Source: Ectobius pallidus
Lineage: Eukaryota > Arthropoda > Insecta > Blattodea > Ectobiidae
Assembly: GCA_964059195.1 (NCBI GenBank)
Contig: CAXKWD010000009.1
Span: forward strand, 148,299,890 to 148,363,889
Length of the DNA stretch: 64,000 nucleotides
Direction of reading: 5' to 3'
Made by a program: the position numbers and the translations under genes. Shown piece after piece: positions 42,952-53,417 of this stretch (within the stretch, counting starts at the first letter, position 1; the number at the start of each line of letters is the position of its first letter). The notes under the pieces are model-generated. The model did no database searches. It saw only the letters and a program-made list of their open reading frames with translations, and was not told the origin of the DNA.

Positions 42952-43763
42952 TAGACCTGGGATTTGAAGCTCTAAAAAAAATAGTTTAAGGCACCTAAAA
43001 TAGGCTTTTACAAGAGAAAATAGGCACTTAAAATAAGCTTTAAAAATGTGTAAACAGACATAAAATAGACTTCAAATGCTACAATATGCTCTTCAACTGT
43101 AACGTGATCTGTTTTTACTGTAAAAAAACATAAATAATTGCAAAATTAAGACAATTTAAAATACATTTATCAAAAACAGTTTTGGATTACATGAAAAATT
43201 GACACAGTAGGGCCTATGTCCATTCTTACTATATATACCTGCTACTTGTTGTTTTGAGCGAATCCTTCCGCATCAGTCAGGATTCCTTTGGCGGCAATTG
43301 TATGGGAAAATCAAGTTTCTGTGAAAAAACCCACCCTCTGCTGTTCTGCTCTTCATTCAGGGATGTCCATTAAATGATTGTAAAACTTACAGAAGTTGAA
43401 TTTTATTTTAAATGTACAAAATAGGCATTTTAGGCATTAAAATAGTAAAAATAGGCTCCAAAGACCCAAATAGGCATTTTAGGCATTAAAATAGTAAAAA
43501 TAGGCTCCAAAGACCCAAATAGGCATTTTAGGGCACTAACTCTCCAAGGAAATAGCTCACCTTGGGAGAGTAAAACAGAGCCAGCCCTACCATGGTAGGA
43601 GGCCCTTGCCCTATAAGGGATTGTGACGGGCTTATTTATTTATTTTTATTTATAAAACTCTGTAAATATAAGTGATATATCATGAAATGTCAACCTATTT
43701 ACAAATTTTTCATGTTATTTCATAAGGAACAAAATAGGCATTTGCCTTAAAATCCCAGGTCTA
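42952..43763. mobile_element. hAT-type non-autonomous element, TAGACCTGGG ends
   Basis: TAGACCTGGGATTT and AAATCCCAGGTCTA are perfect inverted repeats. gttatgag (42944-42951) and gttatgaa (43764-43771) are the 8-bp duplication with one mismatch. A 49-bp unit starting 'ataggcattttaggcatta' is tandemly repeated at 43421-43518 with a partial third unit. Confidence 0.85.
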
Positions 43764-44117
43764 GTTATGAATTAAAAAACTGGCAGAAAACGTGATTTTT
43801 TTTAGCTTCGAAGCATCAGTTTTCGGTAATACATTCCATTTGTCAAATCAATTGCAGGTGGCTTTGCCCACCCTTTTTTGCCGTAACTTGAAAATAAAAG
43901 CATCGCGATTTTTCGATATATCGCATGGAATTATCGATCACTTCGATTTTGTGAGCTCACCCTGGTCGATTCGTTTGTTTATAATGTCAAATTCAACAGA
44001 GGCGCTTTCTAATCGTGAAATGCATTCCAAAGCCGGATATTTAGCTGTTTTACTATAATTGTTAATCGTTTAGTTTGTGAATGATTCGCGTGTAAGTGTT
44101 AATAAATATGTTTTAAT

Positions 44118-44542
44118 TAGGGATGGGTCGATACCAGATTTTCTCGATACCGATACATGATTTTTTCCTCGATACTCGATACTTCGATACTCGATACCTT
44201 CAATATTTCCAGTTTCAATAAATAGGTACATCAAAAATTAAAATTTGAGAGAACTGTGTAATACCAACTAGATTAATTAAGTCTGCATATTTAATGAGAC
44301 AAAATTTAATATCATCAGTAGCGTCCTATAATTATTTTTAAACTCTGCATCAAAACTAAAATTAGTTTTTAAACAGTCCACTTACAAGTTTTTGTTAAAA
44401 AATACTAGCATTCTCACTTAATTGCAGAATTTCACAATTACAAAAGTATCGAAAAAGTATCGAGCGAGTTTTCTGAAGTATCGTTCGATGCCGATACCAT
44501 GCAAGTATCGAGAGTATCGAAAGTATCGAGGACCCATCCCTA
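44118..44542. mobile_element. hAT MITE, TAGGGATGGGTC ends
   Basis: Perfect 8-bp duplication GTTTTAAT at 44110-44117 and 44543-44550. The ends TAGGGATGGGTC and GACCCATCCCTA are inverted. Arrays of 'tatcga'/'tcgata' run inwards on both sides (about ten copies), making extended stem-forming ends. Confidence 0.9.
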
Positions 44543-44911
44543 GTTTTAATCATTTTGCTCTTCGTTTTTAACCTACGAATGAATTATTGTGGGCGAAGCC
44601 GCGGGCACCTGCTAGTAAAAAATATTGAAGGTCCAATCTTACTAAATTTAGGAGTGGCAATGAAGACATTGCAACTCGCTGTTTGCACAATCCAGTGAAT
44701 GCAGGTGCAAGATTCACACTTGCATACGCATTTTAAAGCCAACCCTTCCCCTGGTTTGATTATTTCACAACTATTACGGGGCTATGTGCAAGCTGACTAC
44801 GTTTGTAAAGCCCGTAACCAGATGTTTATGCAGCCTTTTCATAAAATATGGGGATTTTTTCCCTCAAAGAGAGATGTCATAAAACCAGTGTAATCGGATA
44901 GTCAAATATAC

Positions 44912-45405
44912 TACAGTATATTGCGATACAAGTGCCGTAAGCGGTGCATACGGATCGAGGAAAGAGTTTGAAAACACGAGGCGCTCGCGCCGAGTTTTTT
45001 TCGATTCCCGAGATCCGTTACGCGCTTACGGAACGAGTATTGCATGCTATTTTTTGCACGATGATTATTTATATCAGTTTATTTATATTAATTGAGATAT
45101 TAGCTGAAAATATTATGTATATACATTATTGAAGATAGATGTTTATTTCAGAAAGTGATTCGCATGTGTTGGTTGTTATGGGGACTGAATATTTGTCCTG
45201 TTAAAATCGCCACAAACTGGAGGGCCTTGGTCCATAAAGGCTTGTATTATGATGATTTTACTTACGGCACTTATGCTTTTTGTAATTATTACCGCACGGA
45301 GATTTCTTTTGTTTCCATAGCAACCAGATTGCGTGCAGGAATGTCCATTTACGATCCACGGCAACAATATTCGTTAGTACCACTAATTAGTTAAGTCGTG
45401 GAAAA
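44912..45405 (+). repeat. REP-E diverged copy 3
   Basis: Order of landmarks as in copy 2 ('agtatattgcgatacaag', gcatgctattttttgcacga, 'gaaaatattatgtatatac', 'ttcagaaagtgattcgcatg'), but many differences elsewhere. A GC palindrome-like 'cgaggcgctcgcgccgag' is at 44979-44996. Clearly another subfamily. Confidence 0.7.
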
Positions 45406-45790
45406 AAAGTACATAACTGTGGGGCGCTAAAAAATAAAATTTAAAATAAACTGTTTTCTAGGACGGCACCTCTATAACATCGATGGGGGACACATTACGG
45501 GGCGATAAAGGGCCCTGGGAAGGGAAGGTAGTGTAAATAACACACTTGTGCAGACAATAGCAGTGATTTATATTTTTACTGCGGTCAGACAGACCTCTCA
45601 TATAACGGAAGTAGATGCAACGGAAATAGTCGAGTCTGGACAAATTAATGTAGAAACCACGACCTCAGTGGGCTTATTTCCGTTCTTGATTTTTAATAGA
45701 GTAGGCCTTGACTTCAGTGCAGTCAGATGTTTGTAAATTTATTATGTCAAACCTTGCTTTAGGTGTTTAACAAATTGAGAGGGATTTTTT
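45406..45790. other. No recognised feature
   Basis: Two opposed short frames without domains; no repeat partner. Confidence 0.35.
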
Positions 45791-46145
45791 GAAGTGAAAC
45801 TTCTTTAGGCGCGCTAGGAGTAAATCGAGAGCTAACCCAAAGTTGCGTTGCGAATAAAATGTTCATGAAAGTAGCGGGGCTGTGACGGACTTCACAGAAA
45901 ACAATCGACTCAATGAGATTTTAAAAAATTCCAAAATTAAAAAATTTAAATAATCTAAAAATCCAAAATTAAAAAATTAAAATTTTAAAGATACAAAATT
46001 TACAAAATTCAAAATGTCCATAAACCAAAAATTAAAAATTCCAACTATCCAAAATCTAAAAAATCCAATAATCCAAAAGTGGAAAGATCGATTAATTAAA
46101 AAAATCCAAGTTTCACTTCTGTCGCGTGGCGTTCCACGCACCCGA
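45791..46145 (+). mobile_element. HEL-A copy 8
   Basis: Starts GAAGTGAAACTTCTTTAGG after TTTTTT, keeps 'ggagtaaatcgagagctaac', and ends AAGTTTCACTTCTGTC plus hairpin GCGTGG-CGTT-CCACGC, then 'acccga' and a T-run. The core is short (about 200 bp). Confidence 0.87.
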
Positions 46146-46251
46146 TTTTTTTTGTTAAATTTAATTTTAAAATATTAACTAAATAATAGGTAGGGTATAG
46201 CCTACGAGAAGCGGGTATACGAACTGCTTTTTATATTTATAAAAAAATATG

Positions 46252-46325
46252 AAGATCCGTAACATACGGAGCGCGCTAAATTTAGGCAGCACTAACAAAA
46301 CGTTTCACGTACCCCGTGACTGCAG
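46252..46325 (-). repeat. Short repeat J, copy 2
   Basis: Reverse complement of 10525-10592 with several mismatches. Confidence 0.55.
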
Positions 46326-46429
46326 TTTTTTTGCATGCGTGTATGATGTTTTATTTTGCTAGTATGTACGTTTGCGAAACGAGCCCGTAAGGGCAATTCT
46401 GTGAGAAAAATAAAATCATTTCACCATGT

Positions 46430-47225
46430 GTGTGATATACTACTTTCATGAAACTTGGTATACACATTTATAACGTCCATGGGAACAAGCCTATTGATTT
46501 TGGACCAAATCGGTTGACCGGTATCGGAGTAATGCCCAATTTAGTGCCTATTTTAATGGAAATATATGAAAAAGTGCGATAACTCAAATATGCTTTATAG
46601 GATTTTCATGAAACTTGGTGCATGCATTTATAACATCCATGGGAAGAAGCCAAGTTGATTCACTGGTACCAAAGTAATGCCCAATTTAGCGCCTATTTTA
46701 TGCTAGTATATTAGAAAGAATTTATCGAATGCTAATCAGTTGTCATGACAACATTTTTTTTTTGTTTTACAGTGTTCATATACGGCTTTGGAAATTGCAA
46801 TGCATTTAGCTGTGACAAATAACACTATTTCATCACATATGCTTATCAAACTAGACCGTTAAACAGAGCGAGTTGGCCGAGATGGTAACGTCTTGGACTC
46901 GCATTCTGGAGGTCCTTGGTTCAAATCACTTAGCCGCCCAATTTGGCATGGACTTTTTTTTAAAAATATTTTTATGTAAGTGTGCGATTGTCAAGGTATC
47001 ACAAATCTGTATAGTTCAGCTGATGCTGGTCGATTTTAATCGGATTAAAAAATAAAAAAAATAGACTTTTGTTCTTCTGTAAGCCCTGCTTAATGAATCG
47101 ATCTGGAGCTTAACTCGGAAATCGATTAAAAAAAAAACTTATTTTCTGCATACGATAATTGCAATTATCACTGATTAAACGAAAGCATTCTGGCACTTAG
47201 TTTCATCAGTTTACCTGATTTTATT
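46430..47225 (+). mobile_element. K composite copy 2
   Basis: Two units ('gataactcaaatatgcttta', 'ttcatgaaacttggt', 'cccaatttag(t/c)gcctatttta'), then 'gacaaataacactatttc', the tRNA-like part at 46866-46943 (A box 'tggccgagatggtaacgtct', B box weakened to 'ggttcaaatcac'), then the tail at 46975-47225. Same order as 10640-11520 with one unit fewer and a longer tail. Confidence 0.72.
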
Positions 47226-47619
47226 TTTCTTCAACATATGAACACCTGTGTTAACTCTGGATATTCCTAAGTAGTAGAAGTGTTTTGAAAGGGTGAGAAT
47301 AGTTTGCAGATTCTTTCCACCCCAACCCTCAGCTGGACCACCCCAAATTCCATCCAGAACCTGTTGTGCAAGGCGGTTATTTACTTGCACACTGCAACAA
47401 GCAGTGGGTGAACTCAGGAGGCTTTGGATCTGTGAAAATCCTGTTTTCTTAGTGCCGACGATGTATTTTAATGCATGATAAATAGAGCCCGGGTTAATAA
47501 GCAAAATAAAACAGTAAAATATGGACGAAAATCGTAAGAAATACAGTATAACTCCAATTATCCGAATTCCGCATATGCGGATCGCTTTCAGGCCATGCTC
47601 AAATGGTTTATATAATAAG
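47226..47619. other. Mostly unassigned; pogo/Tigger-like terminus at 47543
   Basis: 'acagtataactccaattatc' then 'cgaattcc' (47543-47570) looks like a pogo/Tigger 5' end, but no matching 3' end follows because hN1 copy 4 begins at 47620. Confidence 0.4.
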
Positions 47620-48065
47620 TAAGGGACGGATTTCTATTACCTAAAAAATAGGATATATGCATGCATTAATGACCTAAGGAACATTAAAATATGACTTGAC
47701 CACTTAAACATTGTGTATATTTTTTTTAAGTTTCATTACAATTCATTTTATTAAAATAGAGTGATAATTATTTAAAATATCTGTAAATTTTCAAAAAGTA
47801 TCATTATAATGCAAAATTTACAAAATATGATATGAAACTTCAAAATTTCTTTAGATGCATTCAAATATGCCAAAAATATGACACAAATATGCATATTCAC
47901 ACTAGATATGCTACAATAGTTGAAAACTTCCTAAATATGCAGTTACATGCATAATAAAAGCCGTTCCATTTTCACCAGGATGCTTGGAATCGGGTTTAAA
48001 TTAGTCGGAAACCTGAAATAATGCAAAAGGGGAAAAATATGACATGTCATAGAAATCCGCCCCTA
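47620..48065. mobile_element. hN1 hAT MITE, copy 4
   Basis: TAAGGGACGGATTTCTATTAC and GTCATAGAAATCCGCCCCTA ends; same orientation as copy 1. taataag words flank both sides with a 2-base offset, suggesting a decayed 8-bp duplication. Confidence 0.8.
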
Positions 48066-48218
48066 CTTAATAAGTATTGTTAGTCTAATATAAAATTTCA
48101 TACAAATAATAAAACACTTAGTATTTTTATTTTTATTTTTGGGGGACCCCTTCCCTGGCTACGTCCCTGTGTCTTAAAGGCAGTTCCATTTGAAACAAGC
48201 AAGTAAAATAAAGCAAAC

Positions 48219-48762
48219 ATACAGGATGTTAATGAATAACACAGAAATATTTTACCTGTGTATAGAAGGGACATAGACAAGCAACTTTCACCAGGAGATT
48301 TTTGCTCTATGACGTAAAATGTGTATGCTATAGGGCATTAAAGTCATTACAATTTGGTGCTCATAAGTCAATGATTAGCTAAATAGGATTAAAATTTTTC
48401 ATTAAATAGACTTCATGCCTTCTTAGTGATCGATAAAAACCTAATTCTTAATCATTCATCAACAGCTAAATCATAATTTAGAGTTTTCATAATCTGCAAA
48501 ATTTACAGACTAATCACATGACTGGCCGCCACTGCATTAGTCTTTCTTTATTCATAACTATAACTACAGTGTTAACAACGCAGTTCCTTTGTTTTGAACT
48601 TTTTTCAAATGTTAGAAGTCAGTGGCGGCCATGCTCTGGGACATTTTATGCTGTAACAGGAAAAATTGAATCCATAGAGCAAAAATCTCCTAATAAAAGT
48701 TACTTGTCTATGTCCCCTCTATACACAAGTAAAATATGTCGGTGTTATTCATTTACATCCTA
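48219..48762. mobile_element. Tc1/mariner-like MITE, copy 2
   Basis: ATACAGGATGTTAATGAATA and its inverted partner at 48740-48762, with inner 'aggagatttttgctctatga' and 'gagcaaaaatctcctaataa'. It follows 15444-15981 closely, including 'cacatgactggNcgccactg' in the middle. Confidence 0.75.
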
Positions 48763-49486
48763 TATTTCTGAAGTTATGAAAGTAACGGTCAAGCAAGTAC
48801 ATTACCTAAAACGGCATGCCCACTCCGAGTATGAAGCATAGAGCCTCCGAAGATAGGTTTCATTATCCAGGATTAATTTAGTTACGCTTATTTTCATGTA
48901 GAGAACTGAGGTTTAGGTGTCAGGCCCCACCAGCTAGAGAAAACTAAGATATTGGTAGAACGTGAAATTTGCTAGGGATTTTAGACTTGGAGTTCCCTAA
49001 CTTCATCATGGGACATCGCCCATAGGGGAGGTTAGGACCGCTAGTTTAGGCTTGGGTCCTTAATTTTTAAGGGCTTAAGGTTCTTTAAACTTAAACAATG
49101 GACCGGTAGCTTTAATTTCTTTCCGAAAGAAGGTATGCTGCTAGTTTTGACGTTCTAAAAACGAACAGCTTGAAGATTTGAACCTGTCTGTAACACTACC
49201 TGAGTTTGCAAAGCCTGCTGTAATCACTACACATACTGCAGACAGGGGGGCCTTGGCTTGTGATAATTGCTTGCTAAGTGCAGTGGCGGCTAGTGTGAAT
49301 GCATTGTAACCGTAGTATCCAGTATAGGTATCATTGGCCATTCGTATTCGTTATTTTAGGCATACCAGCTCCTGTAAGGATTTCTGAGCATTTAGATTTG
49401 CCGAATCTACGTAGAATGAAAGCTCAAAATGTGTGATTTATTTTCGTGCAGAACTACCTAATGAAGCTATGTTGTGGAATCCTTCT
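48763..49486. other. No recognised feature
   Basis: No frame with a recognisable domain and no repeat partner. Confidence 0.35.
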
Positions 49487-49959
49487 TTAGGCCGGTATTC
49501 ATAGTCGGCGACTTAAGAACCGACTTTATAAAGCTGAACTTATTTGACAAGTCGACTTATGTGTTTTTTGTATTCATAGTCTTCCTTAAAGTCGTACTTT
49601 ATTAAGTCTGACTTCATAAAGCTCTACTTATTCTACATACTCAAGTCGAACTCAATAATATGAAAAATCACGCGTTCACTGTCGTAACAACTAAATTAGC
49701 CAATCGTGTTTAAGATTTTTTCAGATTTTGTGTAAAGCAAAGCCAACTGAGTACGTATTTCGCTATCGTGATATAAAAATACAGACGGCTCTGTGCATTG
49801 TAAACAAAGCATTCAATTCATCCAGTCATATTATGCAGCGTGTAAGTAAACTAATTAATAGATTTTTTGAGAATATTCTGCGTATATATTAGCTTGGAGA
49901 TCGTTCAGAATTAATACCGGTATGCTTATGTATTTATTTCGATATTAATTATTGTTTTA

Positions 49960-50058
49960 GAGAGATTCAAAACAGCTTAGGAAGCTTTGGGCCGATATGA
50001 AATGCCAGCAGAGAGAAATGCTGATGAAAGATAGGAGATTGATGTCGTGTATAAAATA
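49960..50058 (+). pseudogene. Myb/SANT-like accessory protein relic
   Basis: After a plausible splice acceptor 'ttattgttttag' (about 49953-49964) the frame reads RDSKQLRKLWADMKCQQREM then LMKDRRLMSCIK and a stop. This resembles the Myb/SANT-like DNA-binding protein that accompanies Harbinger transposase. Only the last part of the helix region survives; upstream exons are lost. Confidence 0.55.
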
Positions 50059-50294
50059 ATACCGCCTGTTGTAATGGATTAACCAACAGAGTACGATCAC
50101 CTAGTGAAAGAAAAGGACCTGAAGATGGCTGAATAGCGGAAATATATTGTCCAATATACGAAAATTATCTTATAAAATTGACTGATATAATTTTTAATTA
50201 TGTTTTATAATATTGACAAATATAAATTTTAGATTTGACAAAGCTATGAGCTGATATTTTAACAAAAACGTTTTATACGAGGGAATAGGTGGAA

Positions 50295-50522
50295 TTATTT
50301 TATACACAACATACAAATCCCTCGTAGGAGATAAATAACATGAAATTTATCAACACAAATAGGCGATTGATATTTCCAAAATTGTGTCTGCTTGAAACGA
50401 AATTTCTTTTTAAATTCATTGTCACTGTAGAATATGAATAGATACTTCATGTTTCGCAAATAACGCTTTGGGGCGCGATTTTCTTCTAATACCTCGCCCA
50501 GATCCTCAAAATCGCTATCCAT
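50295..50522 (-). pseudogene. Harbinger transposase N-terminal relic
   Basis: MDSDFEDLGEVLEENRAPKR, YLRNMKYLFIFYSDNEFKKK, FRFKQ: this follows the start of HARBI1-like nucleases (acidic first residues, then RYxRxRxNPxxxYxDxEFxxRFRF). The frame leaves homology after FRFKQTQFW and ends. The DDE catalytic domain is deleted. A homologous relic lies at 51252-51467. Confidence 0.7.
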
Positions 50523-50766
50523 GGTTCTGACTTAAGTCAGGGGGGGACCCTTGAGTTGATAAAGTACGACTTATTTCGACAAATAAGTCGTACTTTAGTG
50601 ACTATGAATACCAATAAGCTCTACTTTGTGAAGTCGGACTTTATAAAGTATATGTATAACTACGTCACAAGTCCGACTTATTAGTGTCAGAAACTCAACT
50701 TAAGACGAGATTAAAGTTCGACTTGGATATAAGTACGACTTATTGCGACTATGAATACCGGCCTTA

Positions 50767-51707
50767 GGCCGGTATTCATAGTCGGCGACTTAAGAAGCGA
50801 CTTTATAAAGCTGAACTTATTTGACAAGTCGACTTATATGTTTTTCGTATTCATAGTCTTCTTTCAAGTCGTACTTTATTAAGTTTGACTTCATAAAGCT
50901 CTACTTATTCTACATATGAAAGTCTAGCATGATAATATGAAAAATCGCACGTTCATTGCTGTAACAATCGAATTAGCCAATCGCATTCAAGATTTTTCTG
51001 AGTTCGTGTAATGCAAAGCCATCTGGTTACGTATTTCGCTATTGTGATATAAAAATACAGACGGCGGTGTGCATTGTAAACAAAGAATTCAGTTCATCCA
51101 GTCATATTATGCACCGTGTAAGTAAACTGATCAATAGTTTCTTGAGAATATTCTGCGTTAATATTAGCTTGGAGATCGTTCAGAATTAATACCGGTACGC
51201 TTATGTATTTATTTCGATATTAATTATTGTTTGAGTGAGATTCAAAACAGGTTAGGAAGCATTGGGCCGATATGAAATGCCAGGAGAGACAAGTGCTGAT
51301 GAAAGATAGGGATTGATATTTACAAAATTGTATCTTCTCCAACGAAATTTCTTTTTAAATTCATTGTCACTGTAGAATTTGAAAGGATTCATCATGTTTC
51401 GCAAATAACGCTTTGGGGTGTGAGTTTCATCTAATACCTCGCCCAGATCCTCAAAATTACTATCCATGGTACTGGTTTAACTGAAATAAGTCAGGGGGAC
51501 CCTTGACTTGATAAAGTACGGCTTATTTCGACAAATAAGTCGTACTTTAGTGACTATGAATAGCAATAAGCTCGACTTTGTCAAATCTGACTTTATAAAG
51601 TAAATACGTCATAAGTCCGACTTGTTTGTGTCAGAAACTCAACTTAAGACGAGATTAAAGTTAGACTTGGATATAAGTACGACTTATTGCGACTATGAAT
51701 ACCGGCC
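50767..51707 (+). mobile_element. PIF/Harbinger-type element, copy 2 of a tandem pair
   Basis: Same TIRs and orientation as copy 1, separated from it by a single TTA (50764-50766), with TTA again at 51708-51710. 941 bp: it lacks about 330 bp present in copy 1 (corresponding to about 50050-50370), bringing the Myb-like relic against the transposase relic. Confidence 0.9.
51252..51467 (-). pseudogene. Harbinger transposase N-terminal relic, copy 2
   Basis: MDSNFEDLGEVLDETHTPKR, YLRNMMNPFKFYSDNEFKKK, FRW, then into Myb-side sequence. NPFKFY is closer to the usual NPxxxY form than copy 1, so the two copies decayed independently. Confidence 0.68.
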
Positions 51708-51919
51708 TTAGACTAAGTGATACAGCATTTATCATAAGTAATATGATGAGAATTCAGGCCTCGATGAAGCACCTGATTAAAAGAACGAAAATGAATGAAT
51801 TGTGTCGTTGTAAGCGAGATAGCCTACTATGATTGAAACGTTGCTAAAAATATGAACATTGAAGGTAGTCGCCGGCGTATATCTGACTCAAAAAAATTTC
51901 TCACACAATATATAGAAAC

Positions 51920-52127
51920 CTTTTCCGGACCGCATAGAAAACAGTTAACGCAATGATTAAAAGATCAAAAATTTAAAAAAATGCAAAATCCAAATTTAAA
52001 AAGTCCAAAAACCCAATATTAAAAAGTCCAGCACTCCAGAATTGAAAAAAATCCAATAATCCAAAATTGAAAAAAATCCAAAAATTAAAACAAGTTTCAC
52101 TTCTGACGCGTGCCGTTCCACGCACAC
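51920..52127 (+). mobile_element. HEL-A copy 9 (5' truncated)
   Basis: From 'ggaccgcatagaaaacagtt' through a short core to AAGTTTCACTTCTGAC and hairpin GCGTGC-CGTT-CCACGC (one mismatched pair), then CAC and a T-run. Confidence 0.8.
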
Positions 52128-52564
52128 TTTTTTTATGCTAGGTCTAGGCTTAAGAATATGATTTAAATGACGAGTGAATATATTATGTTGAACTTGAAAA
52201 GTATACACTTTGTATTAACTGGCTATTTATAACTAGATAAGAACGGAGATAGCGATGGTCAAAGCTCAGCCTCCTATTGTGTTGTAAACATCTTCAGGAA
52301 CCTTTACAGGCCCGAATTATTATTTTCGAAACGGAGGAACGGATCAAATTCAGTTCTGTATGAACCCTTGCGCACGCGTTCGTCATTTGTTCTGTCAGCT
52401 GATCCAGTATTGCTTACTAGGGCCAGGGTTTTGATGATCTATAAATTACTTTAAAAATGCCAATAAACAAGGCATTTACCACCTAAAAACCTTCAAAAAT
52501 GCCTTTAAAGCAATAAAAATTGTCTGAAATAATTACCGTATTTTATTAAATTCAGCTGTGTTTA
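52128..52564. other. Unassigned, with a hAT-interior-like patch
   Basis: 52430-52560 has 'gccagggttttgatgatcta' and 'aaaaatgcctttaaag' words like decayed hAT interiors. Confidence 0.35.
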
Positions 52565-52860
52565 TACTCCTTTTAGCTACAAGGACATATCAGGAGTTCG
52601 GGATGTGTGTGTATACAGTAGGGTAGGCCATGGAACTATTGCTCGTCAATTGTTTCTATTGTCGGTGTATTTTATGGAGTAAATTTCAACTGATATTAAT
52701 TTAATTGCATATGATACAAGATGAAATGATGAGGATGATTCATGGTATGTAAATATCCAATTTGACATTTGCCTTTACGACTGGGGAAACCATGAAAAAA
52801 CCCATGTCAAATTGGTCGGCCACGGGATTTGAACCTGGGACCTCCCGAATACTTGAAATG
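52565..52860 (-). mobile_element. SINE-Q copy 3
   Basis: Complete body and head on the minus strand: tRNA-like head with B box complement 'gggatttgaacctgggacct' (52824-52843), 'gactggggaaaccatgaaaa', 'gtagggtaggccatggaact', 'tcaggagttcgggatgtgtg'. Confidence 0.82.
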
Positions 52861-52916
52861 ATGTCGTTGGATATTGTTTATATAATGATAAATAATGATA
52901 TTCAATGGTTTCAACC

Positions 52917-53355
52917 TAGGGTGGCCATTTCTAAAATGTCAGAAAGGAGGACACACATCTTTGGTAATCTAGCATAGTATAAAACTTCGGGAATGGACGG
53001 CTGGACAGCAGATATTACATGGTATAACCCTGACTAATTTTACTTATTAACTGCATTTATATAAAATAAATGATAGTACGCTATCATCGTATGGACAAGC
53101 GTGCCATCCTTAGGAATAGATTCAGATTTTTCCGCGGCACCAACTAAAAAATTTTGATAGTATCGACAAGCGTGCCAACCTTAGGATTGCCAGGAACATA
53201 CGGGAAAATACAAATTTTATTAATATGCTTGACCGATCCATCAGAGTCTCGAAAAGGGGGACAAATCAACGTCCGGCATAAAGCCGCGCCGGATGGAGGA
53301 TTGCTTAACAAAAAGCCTTACAGTCCGACCAAAAGCCGGACTTCTGGCCACCCTA
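52917..53355. mobile_element. hAT MITE, TAGGGTGGCCA ends
   Basis: Perfect duplication TTTCAACC at 52909-52916 and 53356-53363. TAGGGTGGCCA and TGGCCACCCTA are inverted. 439 bp; the 82-residue frame inside has no domain. Confidence 0.9.
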
Positions 53356-53417
53356 TTTCAACCCCCTTGATGTATGTAAGTAGGAAATCTGACGAATATT
53401 AAAACTATAAATTTTAG

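Larger units (their letters stand above)
42382..44615 (+). mobile_element. HLT1 Helitron carrying three DNA-transposon insertions
   Basis: Begins TCCATAATAATAATTTGTGG after A and ends 'gtgggcgaagccgcgggcac' ... GCTAG before T, matching 14065-14730 and 55698-56220. Insertions at 42406-42812, 42952-43763 and 44118-44542 each have inverted ends and direct repeats. Subtracting them leaves about 570 bp, in line with the 523-666 bp of the uninterrupted copies. No Rep/helicase. Confidence 0.88.
49490..50763 (+). mobile_element. PIF/Harbinger-type element, copy 1 of a tandem pair
   Basis: TIRs GGCCGGTATTCATAGTCG and CGACTATGAATACCGGCC, followed inwards by clusters of 'aagtcgacttat'-type words. The 3-bp target TTA lies at 49487-49489 and 50764-50766. 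TTA/TWA targets and GGCC ends fit PIF/Harbinger. Inside are a Myb/SANT-like relic (+) and a transposase N-terminus relic (-). 1,274 bp, no catalytic domain. Confidence 0.9.
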
